In this document: positions 27,492-36,792 of the stretch, piece after piece
How the letters are laid out: the number at the start of each line of letters is the position of its first letter
Numbering within the stretch: the stretch's first letter is position 1
The notes under the pieces: generated by a model
Databases searched by the model: none
Told to the model about the DNA's origin: nothing
The model's input: the letters and a program-made list of their open reading frames with translations, nothing else
Assembly (NCBI GenBank): GCA_021738565.1
Contig: JAIPBT010000004.1
Coordinates: forward strand, 61,482-125,481
DNA length: 64,000 bases
Direction: 5' to 3'
Source of the DNA: Bacteroidales bacterium
GTDB taxonomy: Bacteria > Bacteroidota > Bacteroidia > Bacteroidales > GCA-2748055
Position numbers and translations under genes: made by a program

Positions 27492-28769
27492 ATGAATCGT
27501 CGAAAATTTCTCAATACTTCTGCCGGAGCGTCTGTGGGAACGCTGGCAGGGTTATCCGGATGTTCCAATCCCTCTTCAACGGAATCAACCGGCAGTAAAA
27601 GGGCCGATAATACTCCTTATCCCCTGGCGATCACCATGTGGGAATTTTCATGGCTTGAACGAAAATGGCCAGGTGCAGGATACGAAGATTGGGACAAAGC
27701 ATTATCCGAGCTGGTTGAAAGGGGATATGATGCAATTAGAATAGATGCATTTCCCCATCTGATTTACAATGATCCGGATAAAGAATATTTACTCTATCCT
27801 CAGTGGACTTTTGAAGAATGGGGAAGTCCTTCAATTAACCGGGTAAAGGTACAGCCCAATTTGAATTTATTTCTTGAAAAATGCAGGGAGTACAATATAA
27901 GGGTAGGTCTTTCCAGCTGGTTCAGGGAAGATGAAAATGACCTCCGAATGCGGCTTAATTCACCTGAAAAACATGCAGCCGCCTGGTTAAAAACCCTTCA
28001 TTCTATTGATGAAGCAGGTTTGATGGATGTTATTATCTATGTTGACCTTTGCAATGAATGGACAGGTCCTGATTGGTGCCCTTATTTTGTAAATGATCCT
28101 CCCGAGGCGACATGGACAGGTTGGAACACAAAAAAATCCTTAAAATGGATGCATAAAAGTACAGATATTCTAAGGGAACATTTTCCAGATCTGCCATACA
28201 CTTTCTCATTCACCGGTGAGGTCAATGCTTCTACACCGGATAAGGGATATTTTGAAATGCTTGATTTCCTGGAGCCCCACATCTGGATGACCAGCTACAA
28301 TGGTTCTGAATTTTACCGGGAAACCGGTTATGTTTTTAATAATTTCAGCTCCAAAGGTTATGAAAGCCTTGCGCTTAATGGGAAAAGGGTGTACGATTCC
28401 AAAAAAGACTATTGGAACAATGGATTGAAAGAGCAAATATATTATGCTGCCAAATGGTCGGAAGTCTCAAAACAGCCCCTGATAACCACTGAATGCTGGG
28501 GAGTTGTAAACTTCAGGGACTGGCCAATGCTTGATTGGGGATATATCAAGGAATTGTGTGCTGTGGGAACTGAGGAGGCAGCAAAAACAGGTCGCTGGCT
28601 TGCTATTGGAACCAGTAATTTTTGCGGACCACAGTTTGTTGGAATGTGGAGAGATATAAAATGGCATCAACAATTAACCAGAATGATCCATGAGTCAACG
28701 CTGGCTGATGACTTAAGAGGATCATTACTGGCTAAAAGAATGTCAGATTTTATCGGTAAAATAAGTTAG
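27492..28769 (+). CDS. Tat-exported lipoprotein, cellulase-like glycosidase family
   Basis: A 425-residue protein with a twin-arginine leader (NRRKFLNTSAG) and a lipobox-like LSGC near residue 24, so it is probably exported folded and lipidated. The mature part resembles the (beta/alpha)8 glycosidases grouped as sugar-binding cellulase-like: LVERGYDAIRIDAFPH near 75, a strand-4-type VDLCNEWTGP near 180 that would supply the acid/base Glu, and TTECWGV near 330 for a nucleophile Glu. Substrate is unknown; polysaccharide fragments are likely. No SusCD pair is near. Confidence 0.78.
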   Translation: MNRRKFLNTSAGASVGTLAGLSGCSNPSSTESTGSKRADNTPYPLAITMWEFSWLERKWPGAGYEDWDKALSELVERGYDAIRIDAFPHLIYNDPDKEYLLYPQWTFEEWGSPSINRVKVQPNLNLFLEKCREYNIRVGLSSWFREDENDLRMRLNSPEKHAAAWLKTLHSIDEAGLMDVIIYVDLCNEWTGPDWCPYFVNDPPEATWTGWNTKKSLKWMHKSTDILREHFPDLPYTFSFTGEVNASTPDKGYFEMLDFLEPHIWMTSYNGSEFYRETGYVFNNFSSKGYESLALNGKRVYDSKKDYWNNGLKEQIYYAAKWSEVSKQPLITTECWGVVNFRDWPMLDWGYIKELCAVGTEEAAKTGRWLAIGTSNFCGPQFVGMWRDIKWHQQLTRMIHESTLADDLRGSLLAKRMSDFIGKIS

Positions 28770-28794
28770 ACACTGTTTGAGCAATGCTCCATTT

Positions 28795-29472
28795 TTATTC
28801 CATGGTATTTTGAAAGTATCTTTCCTTCTCAACAACTGCCTGGTAAATGGTTGCAAACGCTGTATTTATCCACATGACGGAAATGATCACTCCGAAAAAC
28901 AGTACGATTAAGCCAAGAATTACGATAAAAAATGCAAGTATCCCCATCAGGAAAATCTGCCAACCATAGCCCCTGGTCATCTGCCAGCTTTTATTCATTG
29001 CTTCGGTAAGCTCCATCTCCCTGTCAATCACAAGATAGGGGACAAATGCAAGCCTGCAGGCAAAAATAATCCCGGGGAAAATCAGCATAAGGATTCCTAT
29101 GCCGACAATTACACCAACAACAACATTGGCTGCCACAGCATTCCAGTAATTCCTGTTAAATACAGCAAACATGTCCTGTATTTCATAAGATTCCCCTCTA
29201 ACTGCTTTTAGAAAAACCCACTTGGTGCTGTATCCAATCGGTCCAGCAACAAAAATTCCAAATCCGATCCCAAATAGGACCAGTGGTATCAGGAACAAGC
29301 TAAAATCATCAGCTTTCCACTGCACCATTGCGGTCGGACCAGAGATAACACAATAAATTATGGTAACTGCAAGAAGCCCTACAAATGACTTCCACATGAT
29401 GTTCCAACTTATTCCATATACATCTCCGGCTGAAGGAACAAGATTGTCTGAATTGTTATTTAGTATTTCCAT
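28795..29472 (-). CDS. Polytopic membrane protein of unknown function
   Basis: A 225-residue protein with about five to six transmembrane helices (about 28-48, 60-85, 115-140, 170-205). The opening GDVYGISWNIMWKSFVGLL and the central YWNAVAANVVVGVIVGIGILMLIFPGIIFACRLAFVPYLVIDRE pattern resemble the DUF975-like or GlpQ-membrane-domain-like families of integral membrane proteins. No catalytic motif is visible. Convergent with the glycosidase-like gene and divergent from the LuxR gene. Confidence 0.7.
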   Translation of the reverse strand: MEILNNNSDNLVPSAGDVYGISWNIMWKSFVGLLAVTIIYCVISGPTAMVQWKADDFSLFLIPLVLFGIGFGIFVAGPIGYSTKWVFLKAVRGESYEIQDMFAVFNRNYWNAVAANVVVGVIVGIGILMLIFPGIIFACRLAFVPYLVIDREMELTEAMNKSWQMTRGYGWQIFLMGILAFFIVILGLIVLFFGVIISVMWINTAFATIYQAVVEKERYFQNTME

Positions 29473-29610
29473 TTTTTTAAAAAATTTGATTTCATTGTCA
29501 AATCTATTGCATGTTGAGTAATTATTTTAGCGACTAAAGTAGGAATTTAGTCTGCCGCTTGATATTTAATTTCCATTTGTTATATATTGCATTCAGATTA
29601 ACCTACTGCT

Positions 29611-30558
29611 TTGAATTTGCGCATCCAAATAATCATTCTTCTGATCTTTCTTATTGCCGGGATGGTGACAGTTTTTCTGTCAAACAGGATCATGAGAAAA
29701 TATGCCTTGCCCTACCTTTCCAGTTATTTTTATTTTATTGTTTTCTTATACATATTTTCAGTCTATAGTATTGTAGGTTCAAGTGTAATCAATCATATCC
29801 TTGTAAATAACAATACTGAATTAAATACAATACAGTCTGCAAAAGCAATTCTGATCGCGTTGGGTATACCTTTTTTTATTTTGTCCCTATACATGTTCCT
29901 GAGGCTGTGCCATGAACTATTCAATAAAAAGATCTCCGACCTCTTTACGGTATTGTATTTTATGTTATTTGCTGCATCGTTTTTGGGATATGCATTGCTG
30001 AACATGAATATAGGGGGATTCGAAACCGTTAATTTTTTAATGGATTCCAATCAGCTGATCTGGATATTTACTGGGCTGCTTGCAGGTATATTCGGCTATT
30101 CCCTGGTATACATCATATCCAAAGTCCGGGACATAAAAGATGTAAATCAGAGAAAGGCTTATTATTGGTTTGCAGCCTGGTATTTAACATTCATGATTAT
30201 TGTTACAGGCAGCCTTCAACTCACAAAATTAAATCCCCTGTTTGGATTGCTATTCATTGCCTTTTTGACAGCATTTCATCTTATTCCGGTCATGTTCATA
30301 AACCTCTACCTGCAGCGCTATTATGTTAGAAGTGTCTCAACAATGGAATTTACAGAAAAAATGACTGATTTGATGAATACTTATAACATTTCAAAAAGAG
30401 AATCTGAAATCATCGAATTAATTTGCAAGGGAATGTCCAACCAGGAGATCAGCGATTCACTATTCATATCATTACAGACAGTAAAAGATCATATACACAG
30501 GATCTTTAACAAAACGGGCGTTAAGAACCGGGTTCAGCTAACCAACCTTTTGTCATAA
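29611..30558 (+). CDS. Membrane-bound LuxR-type transcriptional regulator
   Basis: A 315-residue protein with about seven hydrophobic helices in residues 1-235 and a C-terminal GerE/LuxR helix-turn-helix (YNISKRESEIIELICKGMSN, then EISDSLFISLQTVKDHIHRIF). The membrane part probably senses a lipid-phase or periplasmic signal. The start is a TTG at 29611; the next in-frame ATG lies inside the first helix, so TTG is kept. No kinase or target operon is adjacent, and the downstream neighbour is a sulfatase pseudogene. Confidence 0.85.
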   Translation: MNLRIQIIILLIFLIAGMVTVFLSNRIMRKYALPYLSSYFYFIVFLYIFSVYSIVGSSVINHILVNNNTELNTIQSAKAILIALGIPFFILSLYMFLRLCHELFNKKISDLFTVLYFMLFAASFLGYALLNMNIGGFETVNFLMDSNQLIWIFTGLLAGIFGYSLVYIISKVRDIKDVNQRKAYYWFAAWYLTFMIIVTGSLQLTKLNPLFGLLFIAFLTAFHLIPVMFINLYLQRYYVRSVSTMEFTEKMTDLMNTYNISKRESEIIELICKGMSNQEISDSLFISLQTVKDHIHRIFNKTGVKNRVQLTNLLS

Positions 30559-30640
30559 TTACCAGCTGGTTCACTAACCTACCCAACATTCATTTTCTCC
30601 TTTCTCATCTAACAGATTTCCTGCCTTGATTTCATCTTTA

Positions 30641-31795
30641 CTATATCGTCCACCAGCTTACTTCCCCATCGATGTCAAATTTGAACTCCATTACGCCGGG
30701 CCAGAAAGGAGCTTTCATGTATTTTTCCCATTTCATGTATTTTTCCTGCAGATCCCTGATGACATCCGGATGATCCGGAGCTTCATTTCTCCGCTCATAA
30801 TTATTTAAACGCATGTCATAGAGATAGGTTTTACCATCACGTGTGTTCCAAAGCAACTTCCAGTTTGCACTTCGCACTGCCTTGTTAAAATCGGTACGCC
30901 AGTACAGGTACTCATGTGTCATGTCCTATTCAAATTCCACATTATTTATCAGGTCTTTTCCATCGATGACAACATGTCCTGGAAGCGGTATTGCGGAGGC
31001 AGTGCAAACAGTTGTAAATATATCCATTAGGGATACAGGCGCATCATATTGCCTGGATCCTTTAATCCCCCTGGGCCATCTGAGTATCATGGGAATATTT
31101 ATTCCCCTTCAAACTGACTGAATTTTCCCGCTTTTAGCGGTCCGTTATCTGTCGCTCCCGTATAGGTAGCTCCACCATTATCGCTGGCAAACAGAACCAG
31201 TGTATTTTCTTCAAGATCATTTTCTTTCAGGCTTTCCAGCAACATTCCAATTACCTCATCAAGTGCGGCAATCATTCCATAATATACCCTTTTGTTCACA
31301 TCTTTGATCTCCGGGAAACGATCATAATATTCCTGCGGAACCGGGCGTATGGGGTACATTGAATGCAGATACGACAAAGAAATTATTGCTTTTATTTCTT
31401 TCAATGAAATTGACGGTTTGCTTTGCAATTGAAAAGGTGAGATACTCATCCTCATTGATAACTGTATCATTTAACCGGATTGCACAGGGCCCTTTTCTTT
31501 TCTGTTTCCAGATATGCTTGTTTGCAAAATAGTCATGTCTGTAATTCACAATATTTTTATCGTTCAGCTGTGCAAAAAGTGAAAACGCCTCATAAAAACC
31601 GTACTGTTGATCAAATCCGCGCTGATTTGGTTTGAACTGCCGGTTGATTCCGAGATGCCATTTCCCACACAAGGCGGTTACATAACCGGCACTCTGCATG
31701 ATCTCCGGAAGCAAAATTTCTTCAACCGGAATCCCCTGGTTCTCAATATTTTCCTGTAAAACCTCTGCCCTGGGACTCAACAGACGCAACTGAGG
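30641..31795 (-). pseudogene. Decayed arylsulfatase (formylglycine sulfatase family)
   Basis: Sulfatase sequence can be followed through three minus-strand frames. The 5' part holds SAGYVTALCGKWHLGI and NNFFVVSAFNVPHTP; a frameshift near 31.35 kb leads to YYGMIAALDEVIGMLLESL and LVLFASDNGGAT; a second shift near 31.1 kb breaks the EGG-IRVPM-like region and continues as IPMILRWPRGIKGS; then an in-frame TAG at 30926-30928 precedes the C-terminal THEYLYWRTDF and NWKLLWNTRDGKTYLYDM. The N-terminal part with the formylglycine motif (C/S-x-P-S-R) is missing. At least four lesions make it non-functional. Confidence 0.92.
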
Positions 31796-31890
31796 AAATA
31801 AATTTCATTATAAATATACCGGATAAATTTGTTTATCAGATCAGGATCATTAACTCCGGGATCAATATTTTCTGATTTTTCTCAAATAAT

Positions 31891-31898
31891 TACCTTTG
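31891..31898 (+). promoter_or_regulatory. Possible -7 box of the YbaK-like gene
   Basis: TACCTTTG matches TAnnTTTG and ends only 6 bases before the ATG at 31905. If real, the transcript would be almost leaderless. Confidence 0.4.
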
Positions 31899-31904
31899 CT
31901 CTTC

Positions 31905-32396
31905 ATGACAGAAAGAGAAAAGGTGCTTCAGGTTTTAAGGGATCTTCAGATCAGCTTTGAGGAATATGAACACAAGCCGCTACCAACAATTGAAGTGGCC
32001 ATGGAGGTATGGAAAGATATTGATTCAACACATTGTAAGAATTTGTTTTTTAGAAATCACAAGGGTAACAAACATTATCTGGTTATACTTGAGTCAAACC
32101 ACAAGCTGGATATCAGGGACCTTGAACAAAGACTGAAGCAGGGAAAAATCTCTTTTGCTTCTCAAAAACGCATGGACAAATATCTTGGTACATCAGCTGG
32201 TTCAGTCAGCCCATTCGGGTTGATCAATGATATGGGAAACCATGTACATCTATTCCTGGACCTGACGCTTCAAAAGTCGGATAAGATCAGTTTTCATCCA
32301 AATATCAATACAAGTTCCATTGTCATAGAATTTAATGATTTTATCAGTTACCTTGACTGGGTTGGCAATTCATATGAATTCCTTGAATTGTATTAA
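31905..32396 (+). CDS. YbaK/ProX-type aminoacyl-tRNA deacylase
   Basis: A 163-residue editing-domain protein. The YbaK fold is indicated by EEYEHKPLPTIEVAMEVW at the N-terminus, CKNLFFRNHKGNKHYLVIL near 48 and the glycine-rich GTSAGSVSPFGLINDMGNHV near 105. Proteins of this kind (ProX/PrdX) hydrolyse mischarged Ala-tRNA-Pro in trans. The ATG at 31905 is preferred to the track's TTG at 31896 because the putative -7 box covers the latter. Confidence 0.88.
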   Translation: MTEREKVLQVLRDLQISFEEYEHKPLPTIEVAMEVWKDIDSTHCKNLFFRNHKGNKHYLVILESNHKLDIRDLEQRLKQGKISFASQKRMDKYLGTSAGSVSPFGLINDMGNHVHLFLDLTLQKSDKISFHPNINTSSIVIEFNDFISYLDWVGNSYEFLELY

Positions 32397-32639
32397 AGTT
32401 GGTTGTTTCAATTTTGGTTGAATTTTTTATATCACAATGGAACTGTCTGTCTGAGAAACCCATAAAGCGGAGGTTCTCTTACCCTGATCTAAACACAGGG
32501 TCTGTTCATTCCCTGTCAGGAACGCCAGTGCATGAGATTTCACATGAAGAGTTCTGCCGAAAATTTACCGATAATGATGTTGCAGAGTTGACTTGTAATT
32601 AGAATCGTTGTAAATTTCTCCAAATTTAAAAAAACCGTT

Positions 32640-33014
32640 ATGGACGAAAACAGAGCAAAAAGTCATGTTACGCTGGTCGCTGTCTTGCATATTTGTTTTG
32701 GTACACTGGCAATAATTGGTGCAATAATCACACTTTTCGTGTTTCAATTCTCATGGAATTTTATTCCTGATGACGAAGTACTGGCAAGAAATATTATTCA
32801 ATCCCTGGGAGCGGTTCTTCCTGCAGTCATAGGATTTTTTGGATTGATTGATCTTCTTTCCGGTGTATCACTTTTTAGTTACAAACAGTGGTCGAGGATC
32901 TTTGTCATTGTCATTTCTGCAATAAACTGCCTGAATATACCAATTGGAACTGCAAAAGGTGTATATTCCATCTGGGCATTGATGCAACCGGAAGTACAGA
33001 AACTTTTTGATTGA
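32640..33014 (+). CDS. Small membrane protein of unknown function
   Basis: A 124-residue protein with about three transmembrane helices (about 8-32, 52-75, 84-105). The layout, with a short N-terminal cytoplasmic tail and YKQWSRIFVIVISAINCLNIPIGTAKGVYSIWAL near the end, resembles small Bacteroidota membrane proteins annotated only as hypothetical. The 243 bases before it carry no convincing gene. Confidence 0.6.
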   Translation: MDENRAKSHVTLVAVLHICFGTLAIIGAIITLFVFQFSWNFIPDDEVLARNIIQSLGAVLPAVIGFFGLIDLLSGVSLFSYKQWSRIFVIVISAINCLNIPIGTAKGVYSIWALMQPEVQKLFD

Positions 33015-33089
33015 ATCAATCAATTGGGGATGTAAAAAATAACAAAGTCACTTCTACATAAAGGAGGTTTTTAATTGCAAAAAAACAGC

Positions 33090-34871
33090 TTAATACCTCT
33101 CCCTCTCTTTGTAATGTGTATGAAGCAGTTCATGAGACTTATGTCCCAGTGGTTCTCCCAGAAATTCCTCATACAATTGCAGTATCTCAGGGTTTTCATG
33201 GGATTTTCTGATGGGCATTGACATGTCCTCCTCATAAATCGCTGCAGCTCTTTCTTCCCTGATCTTTTGATTGGTAGGAATAGGCTGTCCTCCGCCACCA
33301 AGACATCCTCCCGGGCATGCCATGATTTCAATAAAATGTACATTTAGATCTCCGTTTTTCACGGCCCGCATCAATTCCCTGGCATTTGACAATCCATGTG
33401 CAACAGCGCATTTCAATTCAACACCTTCAAGGAATTTCCATTCATCAAGACAATTTTCAATTTTTACTGATGCCTGTTTGATCCCATCAAACCCCCTGAC
33501 AGGCATAATATTAAGATCCGTGAACGGTACTTCCCTGCCTGTAACAATTTCATAAGCCGTTCTCAATGCGGCTTCCATAACACCTCCGGTCGCACCGAAT
33601 ATTACACCAGCCCCTGATGAAGCTCCCATCAGGCGGTCAAAATGATCCTCTTTCATCTGAGAGAAGTCTATACCTGCCTGTCTGACCATGCGCGCCAATT
33701 CCCTTGTAGTTAAAACATAATCAACATCCTTGTAACCACTTGAACGCATTTCAGGGCGGTCTGCTTCGTATTTTTTTGCAGTGCAGGGCATGATCGAAAC
33801 AGTTACGATCTTTTTTGGATCAATATCCTTAGCCCTTGCATAATAGGTCTTTGCAAGTGCGCCGAACATCTGTTGTGGTGATTTACAGGTAGAGACATTG
33901 GGAAGGAATTCAGGGAAAGTATGTTCAATGAATTTGACCCAGCCTGGAGAACAGCTGGTTGTCATGGGTAAAGCTGTATTTTCATCCTTATCAACTATTG
34001 CCTTTTTTAAACGGGACAACAGCTCATTCCCTTCTTCAACAATAGTTAGATCTGCTGTGAAATCTGTATCAAGCACTGAATTAAATCCCAGTCTTTTTAA
34101 AGCAGCAACCATTTTTCCGGTAACACGTTCTCCGGGACTTAGTCCGAGATCCTCTCCCAAACCAACCCTAACTGCAGGTGCTGTCTGGACAATAACGTGT
34201 TTATCAGGATCCAGTATAGCATCCCATACTTCATCCAGGTAAGTTCTTTCCACCAGTGCCCCGGTAGGGCACCGGTTAATACACTGTCCACAGTTCGTGC
34301 AGATAACTTCTGCCATGGAATGGTCGAAGAAAGTGCTAATTTTCTGATGCATTCCCTTGTAGGCCACAGAAAGTGCATTTACTCCCTGCAATTCCTGACA
34401 GGTTCTGACGCATCGCTGGCATCTTATGCATTTGCTATCATCCTTTTGAATTGAGGGAGAAAATCGATCAATGGTATATTCCTTGTGTGCCAACAGATCC
34501 AGAAAAATGTGATCCCCCACACTGAATTCATTGGCCAGATTCTGCAATTCACACTGACCGTTCTTATAGCACTTGGTACAATCCGCATTGTGTTCAGACA
34601 ACAGCAATTCAATAACATGTTTCCTGGCTGTCCTGACTTTCAACGAATTTGTCAGGATCTGCATACCTTCAGCAACCGGCGTTCCGCACGCCGCAAACAA
34701 TGCCTTGCCTCCAAGCTGTTCAACCACGCAGACCCGGCAGTTCCCTGCCACACAAAGATCATCATGATTGCATAATGTAGGAATCCTGAAGTTCAGCTTT
34801 TTTGCAGCTTCAAGGATGGTTGTTTCTTCTGGAACCTCAACTAAAAGTCCGTTTATGGATAATTTTATCAT
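33090..34871 (-). CDS. [FeFe]-hydrogenase catalytic subunit of a trimeric NADH-dependent enzyme (HydA/HndD)
   Basis: Reduces protons with electrons from NADH and ferredoxin, probably by bifurcation or confurcation in the HydABC complex. From the ATG at 34871 (593 aa; the track's extra 35 residues look untranslated) the order is a 2Fe-2S domain (CNHDDLCVAGNCRVC), a His-ligated cluster (HNADCTKCYKNGQC), two 4Fe-4S clusters (CIRCQRCVRTC; CTNCGQCINRCP) and the H-cluster domain with L1 TSCSPGW, L2 MPCTAKK and L3 ACPGGCLGGGG. The TSCSPGW variant is usual for bifurcating group A3 enzymes. Maturases HydEFG are not in the window. Confidence 0.95.
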   Translation of the reverse strand: MIKLSINGLLVEVPEETTILEAAKKLNFRIPTLCNHDDLCVAGNCRVCVVEQLGGKALFAACGTPVAEGMQILTNSLKVRTARKHVIELLLSEHNADCTKCYKNGQCELQNLANEFSVGDHIFLDLLAHKEYTIDRFSPSIQKDDSKCIRCQRCVRTCQELQGVNALSVAYKGMHQKISTFFDHSMAEVICTNCGQCINRCPTGALVERTYLDEVWDAILDPDKHVIVQTAPAVRVGLGEDLGLSPGERVTGKMVAALKRLGFNSVLDTDFTADLTIVEEGNELLSRLKKAIVDKDENTALPMTTSCSPGWVKFIEHTFPEFLPNVSTCKSPQQMFGALAKTYYARAKDIDPKKIVTVSIMPCTAKKYEADRPEMRSSGYKDVDYVLTTRELARMVRQAGIDFSQMKEDHFDRLMGASSGAGVIFGATGGVMEAALRTAYEIVTGREVPFTDLNIMPVRGFDGIKQASVKIENCLDEWKFLEGVELKCAVAHGLSNARELMRAVKNGDLNVHFIEIMACPGGCLGGGGQPIPTNQKIREERAAAIYEEDMSMPIRKSHENPEILQLYEEFLGEPLGHKSHELLHTHYKERERY

Positions 34872-34890
34872 TGTTCGTAATTTTACCTGA

Positions 34891-36051
34891 TTAATAGATG
34901 ATCTCCTCTTTAAAATTCTCAACGATGGAGCTGAATGCATTTCCGACCGATTGTCCCAGCCCACATTTTGAAGCAAGCTTCATTGTTGTGGCAAGCTTTA
35001 CCAGTTCATCAAGGTATTTTGAGCTTCTTTCGCCTTTTTTCACTGCCTCAATGCCTTTAAGCAGCTGCTGACAGCCTACCCTGCAAGGGGTGCATTGTCC
35101 GCAGGATTCTTCGGCAAAAAAATCAAGGTAATTGTGCATAACGTTGTACATGGACCTGGAACTGTTGAATAGTTTCATAGAGCCACCGGTTGGCACGCCT
35201 TCAAAGCCAATGACAGTATCGGCAAAACGTTTTCGCGGAACACAAAAGCCCGCTGCACCTCCCACCTGCACTGCCTTGGTATCACCATCTCCGAATTCCT
35301 CAACGAATTCATCCACGCTCATTCCAAGTTCCAGCTCATAAATTCCCGCCTTGGGTGTATCCCCGGAAACAGAAAACACTTTGGATCCCCTAGAATCCTT
35401 GGTTCCAAGGTGCATAAAATGTGATGCTCCGTATTTCAGGATCATCACTGTATATACAAGGGTTTCAACGTTGTTAATGCAGGTCGGTTTGTTGAATAAA
35501 CCTGAAGCTGTCGGATAAGGTGGTTTGTTCCTGGGTTCACCCCTCTTGCCTTCGATCGATTCGAACAAGGCACTCTCTTCCCCGCAAATGTACGCTCCGC
35601 TTCCAAGGCGAAGCAAGATCCTGAAATCATGACCCATTTCTTTCATCAGCAGATGAAATTCATCCATTTTCTTCTCAAGTTTTGAAACAAGAAAATAGTA
35701 TTCACCCCGCAGATAGATGAACCCGTATTTTGCTCCTATGGCCTTTGAGGCGATTGCCATTCCACAAAATACTTTCTCCGGCACTTCGTCAAGGATCTGC
35801 CGGTCCTTAAATGTCCCCGGCTCTCCTTCATCAGCATTGCAAACAATGTATTTTTCATCTCCTTTCTCATTTGCAGCAAACTGCCATTTCAAGCCAGTCG
35901 GGAAACCTGCACCTCCCCTGCCTTTCAATCCTGAATCAATGACCGACTGAATAATCCTTTCCGGATCCATACTGATAATTTTCTTAAAAATTTCCTTGCA
36001 GACAATTTTTTCAAAAATCAGGTCAACTCTTTTTACAGGTATATTTTTCAT
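34891..36051 (-). CDS. NADH-binding NuoF-like subunit of the hydrogenase (HydB/HndC core)
   Basis: Flavoprotein that takes electrons from NADH. The NADH/FMN region has GLKGRGGAGFPTGLKW near 42 and NADEGEPGTFKDR near 75, and the C-terminal 4Fe-4S motif is ESCGQCTPCRVG near 310. At 386 aa it lacks the N-terminal thioredoxin-like 2Fe-2S domain and the C-terminal 2x4Fe-4S ferredoxin domain that extend HydB/HndC in Thermotoga and Desulfovibrio to about 500-600 residues. It lies 19 bases before the catalytic subunit and 19 after the NuoE-like gene. Confidence 0.93.
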   Translation of the reverse strand: MKNIPVKRVDLIFEKIVCKEIFKKIISMDPERIIQSVIDSGLKGRGGAGFPTGLKWQFAANEKGDEKYIVCNADEGEPGTFKDRQILDEVPEKVFCGMAIASKAIGAKYGFIYLRGEYYFLVSKLEKKMDEFHLLMKEMGHDFRILLRLGSGAYICGEESALFESIEGKRGEPRNKPPYPTASGLFNKPTCINNVETLVYTVMILKYGASHFMHLGTKDSRGSKVFSVSGDTPKAGIYELELGMSVDEFVEEFGDGDTKAVQVGGAAGFCVPRKRFADTVIGFEGVPTGGSMKLFNSSRSMYNVMHNYLDFFAEESCGQCTPCRVGCQQLLKGIEAVKKGERSSKYLDELVKLATTMKLASKCGLGQSVGNAFSSIVENFKEEIIY

Positions 36052-36070
36052 ATTGAATTTTTTACCGGTT

Positions 36071-36535
36071 CTATCTTTGCTTAATGTATTCCCTGAGAAT
36101 TTCTGTAACTTTCTCAGGTGTCAGTTCTGTATAGGGGGTGTCATTGATCAGAATGGCAGGAGCTTTATGGCACCAGCCGATGCAATTCGTTTCAAGAAGG
36201 CTGAATTTCTTATCAGCAGTGGTTTCTCCCAATTTTATTTTCAAAATTTCCTCCATGGTCGACAGAATTGAATTCTTTCCTTTCATGCTGCACGAGATCG
36301 TCTTGCAGATCCGGATCACATATTTACCACGTGGTTTTGTATCCAGGAAAGAATAAAATGTTGTCGTACCAAAGATGTCTGCGGCTGAGAGATCAAGTTG
36401 TCTGGCAACCTCAACCATATCCTGATCGGATATGTAATGCTTCTCTCTCACTATATCCTGCAGAATAGGCATCAACGCATCTCTGGTCTTACCATGTTTG
36501 TTAACTTTTTGACTGATGGATTCTGAAAGTGTCAT
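36071..36535 (-). CDS. NuoE-like 2Fe-2S subunit of the hydrogenase (HydC/HndA)
   Basis: A 154-residue thioredoxin-fold 2Fe-2S protein. The four cluster ligands are CKTISC near 84-89 and CIGWC near 122-126, and the N-terminal helical part (MPILQDIVREKHYISDQDMVEVARQLDLSAADIFGTTTFYSFL) is typical of the NuoE/HndA family. First gene of the operon with the NuoF-like and hydrogenase subunits. The upstream region carries a perfect 12-bp inverted repeat and a Rex-like site. Confidence 0.94.
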   Translation of the reverse strand: MTLSESISQKVNKHGKTRDALMPILQDIVREKHYISDQDMVEVARQLDLSAADIFGTTTFYSFLDTKPRGKYVIRICKTISCSMKGKNSILSTMEEILKIKLGETTADKKFSLLETNCIGWCHKAPAILINDTPYTELTPEKVTEILREYIKQR

Positions 36536-36593
36536 GGCTGCAGTTTTAATAATGATGTATTGAAAATTAATAACATTTTGTTGACTGTGAAAT

Positions 36594-36646
36594 AAATAAC
36601 AATAATATCAGCGAATTTAGTTTCTTTATTGTTATTTGTGTAACAG
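36594..36646. promoter_or_regulatory. Inverted repeats and Rex-like site upstream of the hydrogenase operon
   Basis: AAATAACAATAA (36594-36605) and TTATTGTTATTT (36626-36637) form a perfect 12-bp inverted repeat with a 20-base spacer. Overlapping it, TTGTTATTTGTGTAACAG (36629-36646) resembles a Rex operator TTGTTAA-N4-TTAACAA, with outer arms TTGTTA and TAACA matching and the inner pair deviating. Rex senses NADH/NAD and controls hydrogenases in other bacteria. The site lies between hndA-like and folA, so it could serve either, but the hydrogenase is the more logical target. Confidence 0.45.
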
Positions 36647-36792
36647 TATCTTGTTTTTTAAATACCAAAAGTTAAATTAATATTCAATCTAAATTAGCGC
36701 TTGGTCTGCAGTTCCCGTAAATCTGCTTATTCAGGACAAAAGCAAATGATCATTGGTGATTGTATTACATATTATCTATCTTGTGCATTGAG

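Noticed and set aside
32399-32602. 67-aa plus-strand ORF in the gap before the small membrane protein
   Set aside because: No ribosome or promoter evidence, no recognisable pattern, and it starts directly after a stop; probably chance.
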